A stretch of DNA of 51,123 nt, from contig CALAYR010000108.1 in NCBI GenBank assembly GCA_937894805.1, positions 1 to 51,123 of the forward strand, read 5' to 3'. The DNA comes from an uncultured Acidimicrobiaceae bacterium. GTDB taxonomy: Bacteria > Actinomycetota > Acidimicrobiia > Acidimicrobiales > RAAP-2. The position numbers and the translations under genes are program-made. Each line of letters starts with the position of its first letter. Position 1 is the first letter of the stretch. A model generated the notes under the pieces. That model was not told where the DNA came from. It saw only the letters and a list, made by a program, of their open reading frames with translations, and did not search any database. Positions 1 through 7,701 of the stretch are shown piece by piece.

Positions 1-725
1 ATGTTGCCCGGACCACTGCGAATCGCTGTCGCGATCTGTGTGGCGGTGATGTCCGAGTCCTGCAACGTCGGGGCATACGTACCGGCGGCCAGGGCGTCAC
101 CACCACCGGTGATGGTGTGACAGGCGGCGCAGTTCAATGCGAAGAGATTGAGACCTTCAGCGCGACTTGCGTCCTTCGTGTTGACCACTGGAACGTAGGG
201 GTAGGCGTTAGAAAGGGAGTTAACCCATTCGGCAATCGCCAAGCTCTGCATTGAAGTCAAACGAGATTGCTTACGTGGTGCCTGGATCGCTGTGGGATCC
301 GCAGCGGGCATACGGCCGGAGGAGATCCAAAAGTCAATCACCGCGGGACCGAGGTCAATCAAGCTCGGATAGGCCTCGGGGTTGCCCTTGGCCAACACAC
401 CGTCAGCCTTGACACCGTGGCACGAGGAGCAGTTCTGCATGTAGAGGGCTCGGCCAATGGACCGAAGCTCGGCTGCGGTCTTACCAGTGATGGCCGATGG
501 CGACTTGTAGGTGATCGCATCGGAGCCGTACTGCACGACGTTGCCATTCGAGTCCTTAACGGTGTTCGTGGCCGTGGGCTCACCAATGTTGGAAGCCACG
601 CCTGACCGAGCGCCCGCCTTCTCGTCGTCAGCGGCGTGTGCGGTGACGGCAAAGACGGAGAAGGTACCGAGGAAGAGTACAAAGAGCGCTGCGAACGTGC
701 GGCGGAAGGTGGAGAGGGTAACCAT
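1..725 (-). CDS. qcrC: Diheme cytochrome c subunit of the bc1-type complex (QcrC), C-terminal part beyond the window
   Basis: Reading the minus strand from the ATG at 725 gives 241 residues before the window edge. Residues about 9-30 form a hydrophobic N-terminal segment ending in AHAAD, a signal peptide or anchor. Two heme c sites are visible, CSSCH (residues 99-103) and CAACH (199-203), so this is a diheme cytochrome c. In Actinobacteria QcrC replaces the mobile cytochrome c and passes electrons from the menaquinol-oxidising bc complex to the aa3 oxidase. The gene lies 7 bases downstream of ctaE on the same strand, the usual actinobacterial order ctaE-qcrC-qcrA-qcrB; qcrA and qcrB would lie off the left edge. 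The C-terminal membrane anchor is not in the window. Family assignment is firm; the exact start is likely but not proven. Confidence 0.9.
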   Translation of the reverse strand, partial: MVTLSTFRRTFAALFVLFLGTFSVFAVTAHAADDEKAGARSGVASNIGEPTATNTVKDSNGNVVQYGSDAITYKSPSAITGKTAAELRSIGRALYMQNCSSCHGVKADGVLAKGNPEAYPSLIDLGPAVIDFWISSGRMPAADPTAIQAPRKQSRLTSMQSLAIAEWVNSLSNAYPYVPVVNTKDASRAEGLNLFALNCAACHTITGGGDALAAGTYAPTLQDSDITATQIATAIRSGPGN

Positions 726-732
726 TATTTGC

Positions 733-1329
733 CTACTTCAACAAGAAGAGAGCCGAGTACAAACCGACCCAGATGACGTCAACGAAGTGCCAGTAATACG
801 AGACACCTTGGAAAGCGGCCAGTTCACCGGCATCTCCCTCACGACCCTTCATGCGGTAGAGCAGAAGGCCCATGGCGACAAGACCAAGGAATACGTGGAG
901 ACCGTGAAGACCGGTCGTGATGTAAAACACCGAACCGTACGAGTTTGTGTACCAGCGGGTCGTCAAGTTGATCCACTCGTAGACCTGATTAGCAACAAAG
1001 ACGGCACCCATGGCGATGGTGATCCAGACCCAACGCTTGGCCTTGGCACGCTGACGGTGCTCTTCGAGCCAGACGGCCCACTGCATCGTGCCCGATGACG
1101 CCACCAGGATGATGGTGAAGATGCCGGCTTGCAACGTGTCGAGTTCGGTGCCAGCTGGCGGCCAAACGGGTACGTGTGCGCGGATAGTAAACAGCGCGGC
1201 GAAGAGACCGGAGAAGAACATCAACTCCGAACCGAGCCAAATCATCACACCGATGGCCAGCATCGGTGGACGATCGTGAACGATCTTGTCGTGCTTCGCC
1301 AGACTTGGGGAGGAATTTGCCTGACTCAC
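733..1329 (-). CDS. ctaE: Cytochrome c oxidase subunit III
   Basis: This is subunit III of the aa3-type cytochrome c oxidase, a membrane protein without redox cofactors that stabilises the proton-pumping core. About 198 residues with five hydrophobic helices are visible, and the family signatures HGLHVFLGL and YWHFVDVIWVGLY lie near the C-terminus. The length matches the short five-helix actinobacterial form. I choose the GTG at 1329 (protein starting MSQANSSPSLAK). The frame stays open further upstream to 1416, but that would overlap the helD stop at 1391 and add residues with no family resemblance. No strong Shine-Dalgarno precedes the GTG. An internal ATG further in (protein MLAIGVMIW) is a less likely alternative. 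qcrC follows directly. Confidence 0.88.
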   Translation of the reverse strand: MSQANSSPSLAKHDKIVHDRPPMLAIGVMIWLGSELMFFSGLFAALFTIRAHVPVWPPAGTELDTLQAGIFTIILVASSGTMQWAVWLEEHRQRAKAKRWVWITIAMGAVFVANQVYEWINLTTRWYTNSYGSVFYITTGLHGLHVFLGLVAMGLLLYRMKGREGDAGELAAFQGVSYYWHFVDVIWVGLYSALFLLK

Positions 1330-1352
1330 GACATATGTTCTACAAGGAAATG

Positions 1353-1383
1353 GTCCCTCTTCGCCACATTTGGGCAGAGGGAC
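1353..1383 (-). terminator. Hairpin between helD and ctaE, possible terminator
   Basis: A perfect 8-bp inverted repeat (GTCCCTCT at 1353-1360, AGAGGGAC at 1376-1383) encloses a 15-base loop whose GCC and GGC could extend the stem. It lies in the 61-base gap between the helD stop and the ctaE start, both minus strand. No clean U-tract follows, so it may be a weak terminator or an mRNA-processing hairpin in the ctaE leader. Seen in sequence; function is inference. Confidence 0.4.
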
Positions 1384-1390
1384 TTCGACT

Positions 1391-3694
1391 TCAGGAAAGA
1401 CTTGGGGGTAGTTCACCGACGTGAACGACCGCCAATCGCCGTGTTGGCCGTGTCAATGAGACGTACAGAGTGCGGAGTCCTCGAGGGGTAATCGCCCCGA
1501 CCGCGCCGCCACGACTGGCAATTTCGGAAGGCTCCACCACGACAACACCGTCAAATTCAAGGCCGTTAGCCCCCTCCGAGGGAATAACTACTACGTCCGC
1601 TGCTAAACCCGTTTCGAGATCGTTAGCGGGGTCAATCGCGACCACTCCGTGCTCGGCGAGCAGTGCCACAATTTCTCCCACGCGCGTGGTGGTAACGATG
1701 ATTGCGATTCGACCACCGTGCACCCCTTCGAGTTCCTCGCGGGCCACCCGGGCCAGGGTCGCCCCCAGGGAGGCGGCGTCGCTGCGGACGACTCGTGGGG
1801 TGCTGCCCGCTCGTCGGACCGGTACCGGCGGCTTGAGGTCCGGCATGGCGGCGTGGAGCGTGGGCGCGGCAAATTCCAAAACCTCTTCGGGCGTTCGATA
1901 GCTGACCGAGAGATCCACGCGGCTGGGCTTCTTAGTTGACGCGAGAATTTCCATCGTCGCATCCCACGATGCGGAAGCGGCCGCCGTGGTGGCTTGCGCC
2001 ATATCGCCGACGATGGTCATTGAGCCCGTCTCATTACGGCGGCCAATGACCCGCAGCTGCATCGCCGACAGGTCCTGAGCTTCGTCCACGACAATGTGTC
2101 CGTGCTTGACGAACTCTGCCTCGTCGAAATCTCGCTCCACCACGCGGGTCACCACGGTGCGCTCACGCAGAGCGGCGTCGCGGTGGTGGTCGGGCAGTTG
2201 ATCGACATCTTCGAGCGTCAACTCACTGTCGACCACGCGAGAGTGTCCCCGCGGCTTCTTGCGGGGTCCCAGCAGAACTCGAGCCTCGTCGATGAGCGCA
2301 AGGTCGGCATCGGTCCAGGGGATATCGCTCATGTACTCCGAGCGAGGTCGCACCAGCAGGCTGATTTCATCGTCGGTGAGAATGTCCCGACCGGCCACGC
2401 GAAGCAGTGGCTCAGCGCCAAAAAGGTCGTGGAGTAGGTCTTGACCGGTCAGGCGGGGCCAGATTCGCTGCAGGATCTGCTTGAAGGCCGCCGTGGCACG
2501 AATCGCTTCTTCGAGTCCCCCTTCGACCTCATCAATCTCCAGGTGTTCAGCGGTGACCCCCGAGCGAGTCCGATACTGGTCGGCCAATGATCGAGCGAGT
2601 TCTCGCCCGACAACACTGCGTCGAGGATTGTGTTGACCGCCTCGACGCTTGGCTCGGTCGACAATGGCCTTGGTCTCTTCTGGGGTCACCTTCAGCACGA
2701 AACGACCGAAAGGCACATCCATGATCTTGCGCAGGGCCCGCTGGCGAGTCGCCAACGCCCGGGTAATAACTTCCTGCATCCGGATATCGCCCTTGAGCTG
2801 AGCCAGCTCGTCGGACTCTTTACCTCGGACCGCGACGCCCCGCACGAGATCGGAAACTGTCGTCAAGGTGACACCCGACTCCCCGAGCGACGGCAGTACG
2901 TTGCCGATGTACCCCATGAAGACTGGGTTGGGTCCCACCACCAAGACGCCACGCTGACGCTCCAGTGTGGCGCGGTAGGTGTAGAGAAGGTAGGCCGCAC
3001 GGTGGAGAGCGACGGCGGTCTTGCCCGTTCCCGGGCCACCCTGCACCAACAAGATGGAGTTTAAGTCAGTGCGAATGATTTCGTCCTGCTCTCGTTGGAT
3101 GGTGTCAACGATGTCACCCATCCGACCGGTACGTGCTCGGCCCAGCGCCGCCAGCAGTGCGGCCGGTCCGCCGAGAGCCAATCCGCCTTCGACCAGACCT
3201 TCTTCATTAAGAGCCGGGGCTGTCGCCGACGCGTCAGCCATCTCGGCCCCCTCATCAGAGAGGTACTCATCTTCGACGGAGAGGACTTGGCGATTACGAA
3301 TCGAGATGTGACGCCGGCGAGTCACTCCAAAGTTCTCAATCGCGGTGGCTCGATAGAACGCCTCAGCAATCGGTGCTCGCCAGTCAATGATGAGTTGGTT
3401 CTGATCAAGGTCGACAATGGAGATGCGACCGAGCCGATAGGTAGCTTCTCCCTTTGGGCTCGTGGCCGAGAAATCAAGGCGACCGAAGAAGAGTGGCGTG
3501 TTGCCAATTTGGAGATGGTCAATCCGGCGTAGGAAGTTGTCCATGGCTCCGTCGCGAACCGAAAGATCCCCGGGAACCCCATCCGACACGGCGTAGCGCT
3601 TCCGGCTGAGTTCGGCGTCGGCCAGCATCTGGGCGTGCGCCTCATAGGCGAATTCGAGGAACGTCTGCTCTTCGGCTATTTCGCGCTCATGCAT
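1391..3694 (-). CDS. helD: HelD-like SF1 ATPase (RNA polymerase recycling factor)
   Basis: A 767-residue UvrD/Rep-fold ATPase. Motifs in order: Walker A GGPGTGKT (219-226), Walker B VVDEAQDL (535-542), motif III IVGDMAQAT (561-569) and a C-terminal motif VI region YVSLTRPTRRL (744-754). The N-terminus (1-150) is the coiled-coil plus IDWRAPIAEAFYRA segment typical of HelD and unlike UvrD or PcrA, which lack it. HelD proteins insert arms into RNA polymerase channels, remove nucleic acid and recycle stalled enzyme. Some actinobacterial members protect against rifampicin. The ATG at 3694 has AGGA about 6 bases upstream. The gene diverges from hemE, and ctaE follows on the same strand after a candidate terminator. 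HelD is the best family call; the rifampicin role is untested here. Confidence 0.85.
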   Translation of the reverse strand: MHEREIAEEQTFLEFAYEAHAQMLADAELSRKRYAVSDGVPGDLSVRDGAMDNFLRRIDHLQIGNTPLFFGRLDFSATSPKGEATYRLGRISIVDLDQNQLIIDWRAPIAEAFYRATAIENFGVTRRRHISIRNRQVLSVEDEYLSDEGAEMADASATAPALNEEGLVEGGLALGGPAALLAALGRARTGRMGDIVDTIQREQDEIIRTDLNSILLVQGGPGTGKTAVALHRAAYLLYTYRATLERQRGVLVVGPNPVFMGYIGNVLPSLGESGVTLTTVSDLVRGVAVRGKESDELAQLKGDIRMQEVITRALATRQRALRKIMDVPFGRFVLKVTPEETKAIVDRAKRRGGQHNPRRSVVGRELARSLADQYRTRSGVTAEHLEIDEVEGGLEEAIRATAAFKQILQRIWPRLTGQDLLHDLFGAEPLLRVAGRDILTDDEISLLVRPRSEYMSDIPWTDADLALIDEARVLLGPRKKPRGHSRVVDSELTLEDVDQLPDHHRDAALRERTVVTRVVERDFDEAEFVKHGHIVVDEAQDLSAMQLRVIGRRNETGSMTIVGDMAQATTAAASASWDATMEILASTKKPSRVDLSVSYRTPEEVLEFAAPTLHAAMPDLKPPVPVRRAGSTPRVVRSDAASLGATLARVAREELEGVHGGRIAIIVTTTRVGEIVALLAEHGVVAIDPANDLETGLAADVVVIPSEGANGLEFDGVVVVEPSEIASRGGAVGAITPRGLRTLYVSLTRPTRRLAVVHVGELPPSLS

Positions 3695-3806
3695 AGGAGT
3701 CCTGCTTCCGGTACCTCTAGAAAGAGATGAACCAGACTAACGGGCAAACGGGGAATCAGGTTTGGGGATTAGAACCTACGATGACTACGCCGTTCCAGGA
3801 GGAGCC

Positions 3807-4844
3807 ATGACCGAGTCAAATTTCCTACGGGCCACCCGTGGCGAGTCCGTCGACCACGTTCCCGTCTGGTTTATGCGCCAAGCCGGGCGGTCTCTGCCCG
3901 AGTACCGGGCCCTACGCGGGTCAGGTTCGATTCTCGACGCCATTGCCGATCCGGCCCTCGCCTGTGAGGTCACCATGCAGCCCGTCCGTCGCTACGGGGT
4001 CGATGCGGCCATACTCTTCTCCGACATTGTCGTCCCCGTCGAGGCCATTGGTTTTGGCGTCGATGTCGTTCCCGGACGCGGACCAGTCGTCGCGAACCCG
4101 TTTAGCTCGCGTGCCGACCTCGATCGCCTTCGGCCCCTCGAGGACGCCGACATCGCCCACGTCACAAAAACGGTGGACCTCGTCGTCGAGCAACTCGCCC
4201 CCCTTAATGTTCCGCTCATCGGCTTTGCCGGTGCGCCGTTCACGGTCGCGAGTTATCTCGTCGAAGGTGCACCCACTCGAACCTTTGGTGTCATCAAGGG
4301 AATGATGCACGCCGACCCGGCGCTCTTTGATGCCCTCATGGATCGACTCATCCCCATCACCATTTCGTTTCTCCGGGCCCAGGTTCAGCACGGCGCTCAA
4401 GCCCTTCAACTCTTTGACTCGTGGGCCGGCTCGTTGACCCGTGACGAGTACGTGCGCTACGCGCTGCCCGCCACCAAGCGAGTTCTCGAAGGTGTCGCCG
4501 ATCTCGATGTGCCGACCATCTTGTTTGGCGTTGGCACTGGCGAACTTCTTGACCTCATGGCTACGGCTAATACCAACGTCATGGGTATCGACTGGCACGT
4601 TGATCTCAATGAGGGTCGCCGTCGCGTCGGCGGTCGTCCCGTGCAGGGCAACCTCGATCCGGCCCGATGCCTTAATGGTTCCGATCTGGCCGTAACGGCC
4701 GCCCGCGAAGTGTTGCAGCGTGCCGGCACCGACGCCGGACACATCTTCAACTTGGGTCACGGCGTTTTGCCCGAGACCGATCCGGCCGTGCTCGAAGCCG
4801 TCGTTCGCGTTGTACACGAAGAAGGAAAGGCTGGCGTTCGATGA
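3807..4844 (+). CDS. hemE: Uroporphyrinogen III decarboxylase
   Basis: HemE removes four acetate carboxyl groups from uroporphyrinogen III, giving coproporphyrinogen III. The 345-residue protein starts at the ATG at 3807, chosen because a strong AGGAGGAG (3797-3804) precedes it; the frame is open from 3762 but without a ribosome site. The family signatures PVWFMRQAGRSLPEYR near the N-terminus and GFAGAPFTVASYLVEG are present. The catalytic aspartate lies in LFSDIVVPVEA. Length is normal for the family. The gene opens a three-gene cluster, hemE-hemH-hemY, with a 4-base ATGA overlap into hemH, implying one transcript with coupled translation. It diverges from helD. Confidence 0.96.
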   Translation: MTESNFLRATRGESVDHVPVWFMRQAGRSLPEYRALRGSGSILDAIADPALACEVTMQPVRRYGVDAAILFSDIVVPVEAIGFGVDVVPGRGPVVANPFSSRADLDRLRPLEDADIAHVTKTVDLVVEQLAPLNVPLIGFAGAPFTVASYLVEGAPTRTFGVIKGMMHADPALFDALMDRLIPITISFLRAQVQHGAQALQLFDSWAGSLTRDEYVRYALPATKRVLEGVADLDVPTILFGVGTGELLDLMATANTNVMGIDWHVDLNEGRRRVGGRPVQGNLDPARCLNGSDLAVTAAREVLQRAGTDAGHIFNLGHGVLPETDPAVLEAVVRVVHEEGKAGVR

Positions 4845-5746
4845 AGAAGATTGGCGTCCTCGTCATGGCGTACGGCACTCCGTCATCGACGGAGGCCATC
4901 GAGCCCTACTACACCCGGATTCGCCACGGCCGGGCACCGACCCCCGAGCTGCTGGCCGACCTCACCCGTCGCTACAACGCGATTGGTGGCATCTCGCCGC
5001 TGCGTGAGCGCACCGACGCCCAAGTCGATTCGCTGCGTGCCGAACTCGAACGCCGGGCTCCCGGTCGCTTCGATGTTCGCTTTGGCTCGAAGTACGAACC
5101 ACCAATGATCGAAGAGACGGCCGCAACGTTTGTTGCCGAGGGATTTACCGACGTCATCGGCATCGTGCTGGCCCCCCACTCGTCTTCCATGTCGACCGAC
5201 CAGTACATGGACCGGGCTCGGGCGACGTTGACCGACATCAACTTCACAGGTATTGGCGCCTGGTGGGACTTCCCCGGTTTCCTCGCGATCATTGCCAAGC
5301 GGGTCAATGAGGCCCTCGCCCAGATTCCTGCCGAACGCCGCGCCAGCACTGAAGTGCTCTTCAGCGCCCACTCGCTGCCCGAGAAGATCCTGCTTAACGG
5401 TGACACCTATCCCGATCAGCTTCGAGACTCAGCCGAGCAGGCAGCGGAAATCGCCGGCACCCCCCGGTTCGATTTGGCGTGGCAGTCCGCCGGACGCACC
5501 CCCGATCCCTGGCTCGGGCCTGACATCTTGGACGTATTGCGAACCAAGGCGGCCAGTGGCGTCACCGACATTGTCTCGTGTCCCATTGGCTTCGTCGCCG
5601 ATCACCTTGAGGTGCTCTTCGACATCGACGTCGAGGCACAAGACGTGGCCCGCCAGGTCGGTCTCAACCTCGTGCGCACGGAGTCGCTCAACGCAGCCCC
5701 CGACTTCATCGCCCTTCTCGCAGACGTGGTGATGGCCAACGAATGA
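4841..5746 (+). CDS. hemH: Ferrochelatase, probably coproporphyrin III ferrochelatase (CpfC)
   Basis: A 301-residue ferrochelatase. The catalytic histidine lies in FSAHSLPEKIL (H177), the acidic metal-site residue in DHLEVLFDID (E257), and the N-terminus MKKIGVLVMAYGTPSS is typical of the family. In Actinobacteria this enzyme inserts iron into coproporphyrin III, not protoporphyrin IX. The neighbouring HemY type and the absence of an oxygen- or SAM-dependent coproporphyrinogen decarboxylase gene here fit that route. Only one cysteine (C247) is visible, so the C-terminal [2Fe-2S] cluster known from mycobacterial ferrochelatase cannot form. The start overlaps the hemE stop (ATGA), and the end overlaps the hemY start the same way. 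Confidence 0.94.
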   Translation: MKKIGVLVMAYGTPSSTEAIEPYYTRIRHGRAPTPELLADLTRRYNAIGGISPLRERTDAQVDSLRAELERRAPGRFDVRFGSKYEPPMIEETAATFVAEGFTDVIGIVLAPHSSSMSTDQYMDRARATLTDINFTGIGAWWDFPGFLAIIAKRVNEALAQIPAERRASTEVLFSAHSLPEKILLNGDTYPDQLRDSAEQAAEIAGTPRFDLAWQSAGRTPDPWLGPDILDVLRTKAASGVTDIVSCPIGFVADHLEVLFDIDVEAQDVARQVGLNLVRTESLNAAPDFIALLADVVMANE

Positions 5747-7164
5747 GTCGACGCTCTGTCGTTATTGTCGGCGGTGGTATTGCCGGCTTAGCCGCAGCGT
5801 GGGAAGCATCGGGAGGCAGTACGCCGGACCCCGAAGTCTTTGTCGAAGTCGTCGAAGCGCTCCCCGTAACGGGTGGAGCACTTCAAACAACGGAGTTTGC
5901 GAGACACACTATTGACCTTGGTGCTGACGGCTTCTTGGCCACTCGAAGCGAAGCGACCGATTTTGTTCGCGCCGTGGGCCTCGGCGACCAGCTCCGTCCC
6001 ATTGGTGCGAGCGGGGCCTGGATTTATCTTCGAGACAATCTCGAGAAGATACCAACGGGTTTAGTCCTCGGCGTCCCCACACGGTGGGCACAACTTCGAA
6101 CAATGAGACACCTTTCACGTCGGGCCAAGATCGGGGCGCTACGCGACCTACTCGTGCCTCGACGACTTCGCCACCAAGAAGAGTTCACGATCGGTGAAAT
6201 CCTCCGGGGCAAATTCGGTGACGCCCTCGTAGACGAACTCATTGAACCGATGATTGGCGGCATTCAAGCCGGACGGGTCGACGAACTTAGTGCCCCTGAA
6301 GTGTTCCCCGCCTTAGATGTCGCCGCCCGTAAAGGCGGCTCACTAATGAGGGCGATGCGCCCGACGCCGACGCCCACGCCTCCGACACCCACGCCAATTT
6401 TCTTTTCACTACAAGATGGTGTCGGCTCGCTACCTCGCCACATCCGCACCACTCTGCAACAGCGAGGCGTGACGTTTCGCACGGGTGATCCCGTGACCGC
6501 TATTCGCCTCTCCACTGGTCAGCCGCACGCGTTGAGCGTAGAGACGGCGACGTCCGTCACCCCGGCCGACGCCGTTGTGATCGCCACGCCACCACAAGTG
6601 GCCGGATCACTCCTGGGAGCACTCGCGGCCGACATCCGCCAGTTGGAGTTTGTTAAGAGTGCCAGTAGCACCATGGTGACCTTCGCCGTTCCCCGTGCCA
6701 CCTGCCCACTCCCCGAAAGTGGGACCGGCGTGTTGGTGCCACTTAACACCAACTTTGTAGCGGGCACCGATTCGCTGGTCACCACGGCCGTGACGTTTCT
6801 CGACCGGAAGTGGGCACATCTACACGACCCGCAACTCGCATTCGTACGCGTACACACGGGACGAATCGACGACCTACGGGCGATGGCCATGGGCGACGAA
6901 GAACTCGTGAGTCGAGTGCACGCCGAACTGTCGCAGATATTTGGTTCTTGGCCCGATGCCGTCGACACGCGCGTCCAGCGATGGCCCCACGCGTTGCCGC
7001 AGTACCTCCCGTCACACCGGGCCATGGTCTCTACGGCGCGAGCCGCCCTAGTGCCGCACGGGATATTCCTCGGAGGCATGGCGTACGACGGAGTGGGCGT
7101 ACCGGCCAGCATTGGATCAGGCCGACGGGCCGGACGTGAAGCGTTAGCGCACGCTCAGAGGTAG
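5743..7164 (+). CDS. hemY: Coproporphyrinogen/protoporphyrinogen oxidase, FAD-dependent (HemY/CgoX)
   Basis: A 473-residue flavoprotein opening with the dinucleotide-binding motif VVIVGGGIAGLAAAW and closing with GGMAYDGVGVPASIGSGRRAG, the FAD-contacting end of HemY enzymes. It oxidises coproporphyrinogen III (or protoporphyrinogen IX) by six electrons with O2. Together with hemE and hemH it fits the coproporphyrin-dependent heme route of Gram-positive bacteria. Oddity: residues about 206-218 are a low-complexity run, RPTPTPTPPTPTP, inserted just before FFSLQDG, where homologs have a short non-repetitive loop. The start is ATGA-coupled to hemH. The 3' end overlaps the convergent HAD gene by 10 bases. 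Confidence 0.93.
   Translation: MSRRSVVIVGGGIAGLAAAWEASGGSTPDPEVFVEVVEALPVTGGALQTTEFARHTIDLGADGFLATRSEATDFVRAVGLGDQLRPIGASGAWIYLRDNLEKIPTGLVLGVPTRWAQLRTMRHLSRRAKIGALRDLLVPRRLRHQEEFTIGEILRGKFGDALVDELIEPMIGGIQAGRVDELSAPEVFPALDVAARKGGSLMRAMRPTPTPTPPTPTPIFFSLQDGVGSLPRHIRTTLQQRGVTFRTGDPVTAIRLSTGQPHALSVETATSVTPADAVVIATPPQVAGSLLGALAADIRQLEFVKSASSTMVTFAVPRATCPLPESGTGVLVPLNTNFVAGTDSLVTTAVTFLDRKWAHLHDPQLAFVRVHTGRIDDLRAMAMGDEELVSRVHAELSQIFGSWPDAVDTRVQRWPHALPQYLPSHRAMVSTARAALVPHGIFLGGMAYDGVGVPASIGSGRRAGREALAHAQR
6358..6396 (+). repeat. Proline-threonine coding repeat inside hemY
   Basis: The 39 bases encode RPTPTPTPPTPTP from alternating CCN and ACN codons, an imperfect 6-base repeat. The reading frame continues unchanged on both sides and the downstream FAD-protein sequence is intact, so this is an in-frame insertion or expansion, not a frameshift. 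Confidence 0.8.
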
Positions 7165-7646
7165 TAGCCCGAGTGGATGTAGATGCAAGGAACACCTTCG
7201 CGAACGTACATCGCGTGGTTCTTCGGATCATCATCGAGCGCTAGTCGCAAATCGAAACCGGTTTCTCGGAGTTCGTGCACCACGCTTCGTTTGAAGTAGT
7301 CAACGCCGGAGTAGTCACCGAATTCACGCATGATCAGCACATCCCAGCGAAGCCCGTAGCGCTCCAGCCAACCCAACGTGTGTGGGGCAACGCGACGCGG
7401 GCGACCAGTGAGCAAGATCACGGTGAGGTTTGAATCGAGCAGCTCGAGTAGTCGTTCAATTTCTTCGATTACGGGATCATCGCCACAGGCCTCGAAGAAA
7501 CTGCGCCAGTCGCCGTAGTCGAGGTAGTGCTGTCGACCGGCGGCATCCGCGAGGACGCCGTCAATGTCGAAAATAACGGCGGGGCCAGGGGTTATTTCGG
7601 CGACTCGCCAATGCCAGTTTTCGGGTGAACCTTCGCGCATACTCAC
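7155..7646 (-). CDS. HAD-superfamily phosphatase, polynucleotide-kinase-phosphatase-like
   Basis: A 163-residue single-domain HAD protein. Motif I is FDIDGVLAD (nucleophile D27, acid D29), motif II is LLTGRPRR and motif IV is ALDDDPKNH. There is no large cap domain. Similar stand-alone proteins resemble the 3'-phosphatase half of T4 polynucleotide kinase, but the substrate cannot be told from sequence. The start may be the ATG at 7646 or the one at 7640. The gene runs against hemY with a 10-base 3' overlap and diverges from the phosphoesterase/MprF fusion about 55 bases away. No link to heme synthesis is evident beyond position. Confidence 0.75.
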   Translation of the reverse strand: MSMREGSPENWHWRVAEITPGPAVIFDIDGVLADAAGRQHYLDYGDWRSFFEACGDDPVIEEIERLLELLDSNLTVILLTGRPRRVAPHTLGWLERYGLRWDVLIMREFGDYSGVDYFKRSVVHELRETGFDLRLALDDDPKNHAMYVREGVPCIYIHSGYYL

Positions 7647-7701
7647 AGTGTCTATTGTCTCACTTCAACCCGCTCGTGCCATCTCTGCGAGACTAGGGGC
7701 C

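Noticed and set aside
3921..4817. A 298-codon open frame antisense to hemE
   Set aside because: The hemE product matches its family along its whole length with a good ribosome site; the antisense frame has no recognisable motif and is a by-product of high GC.
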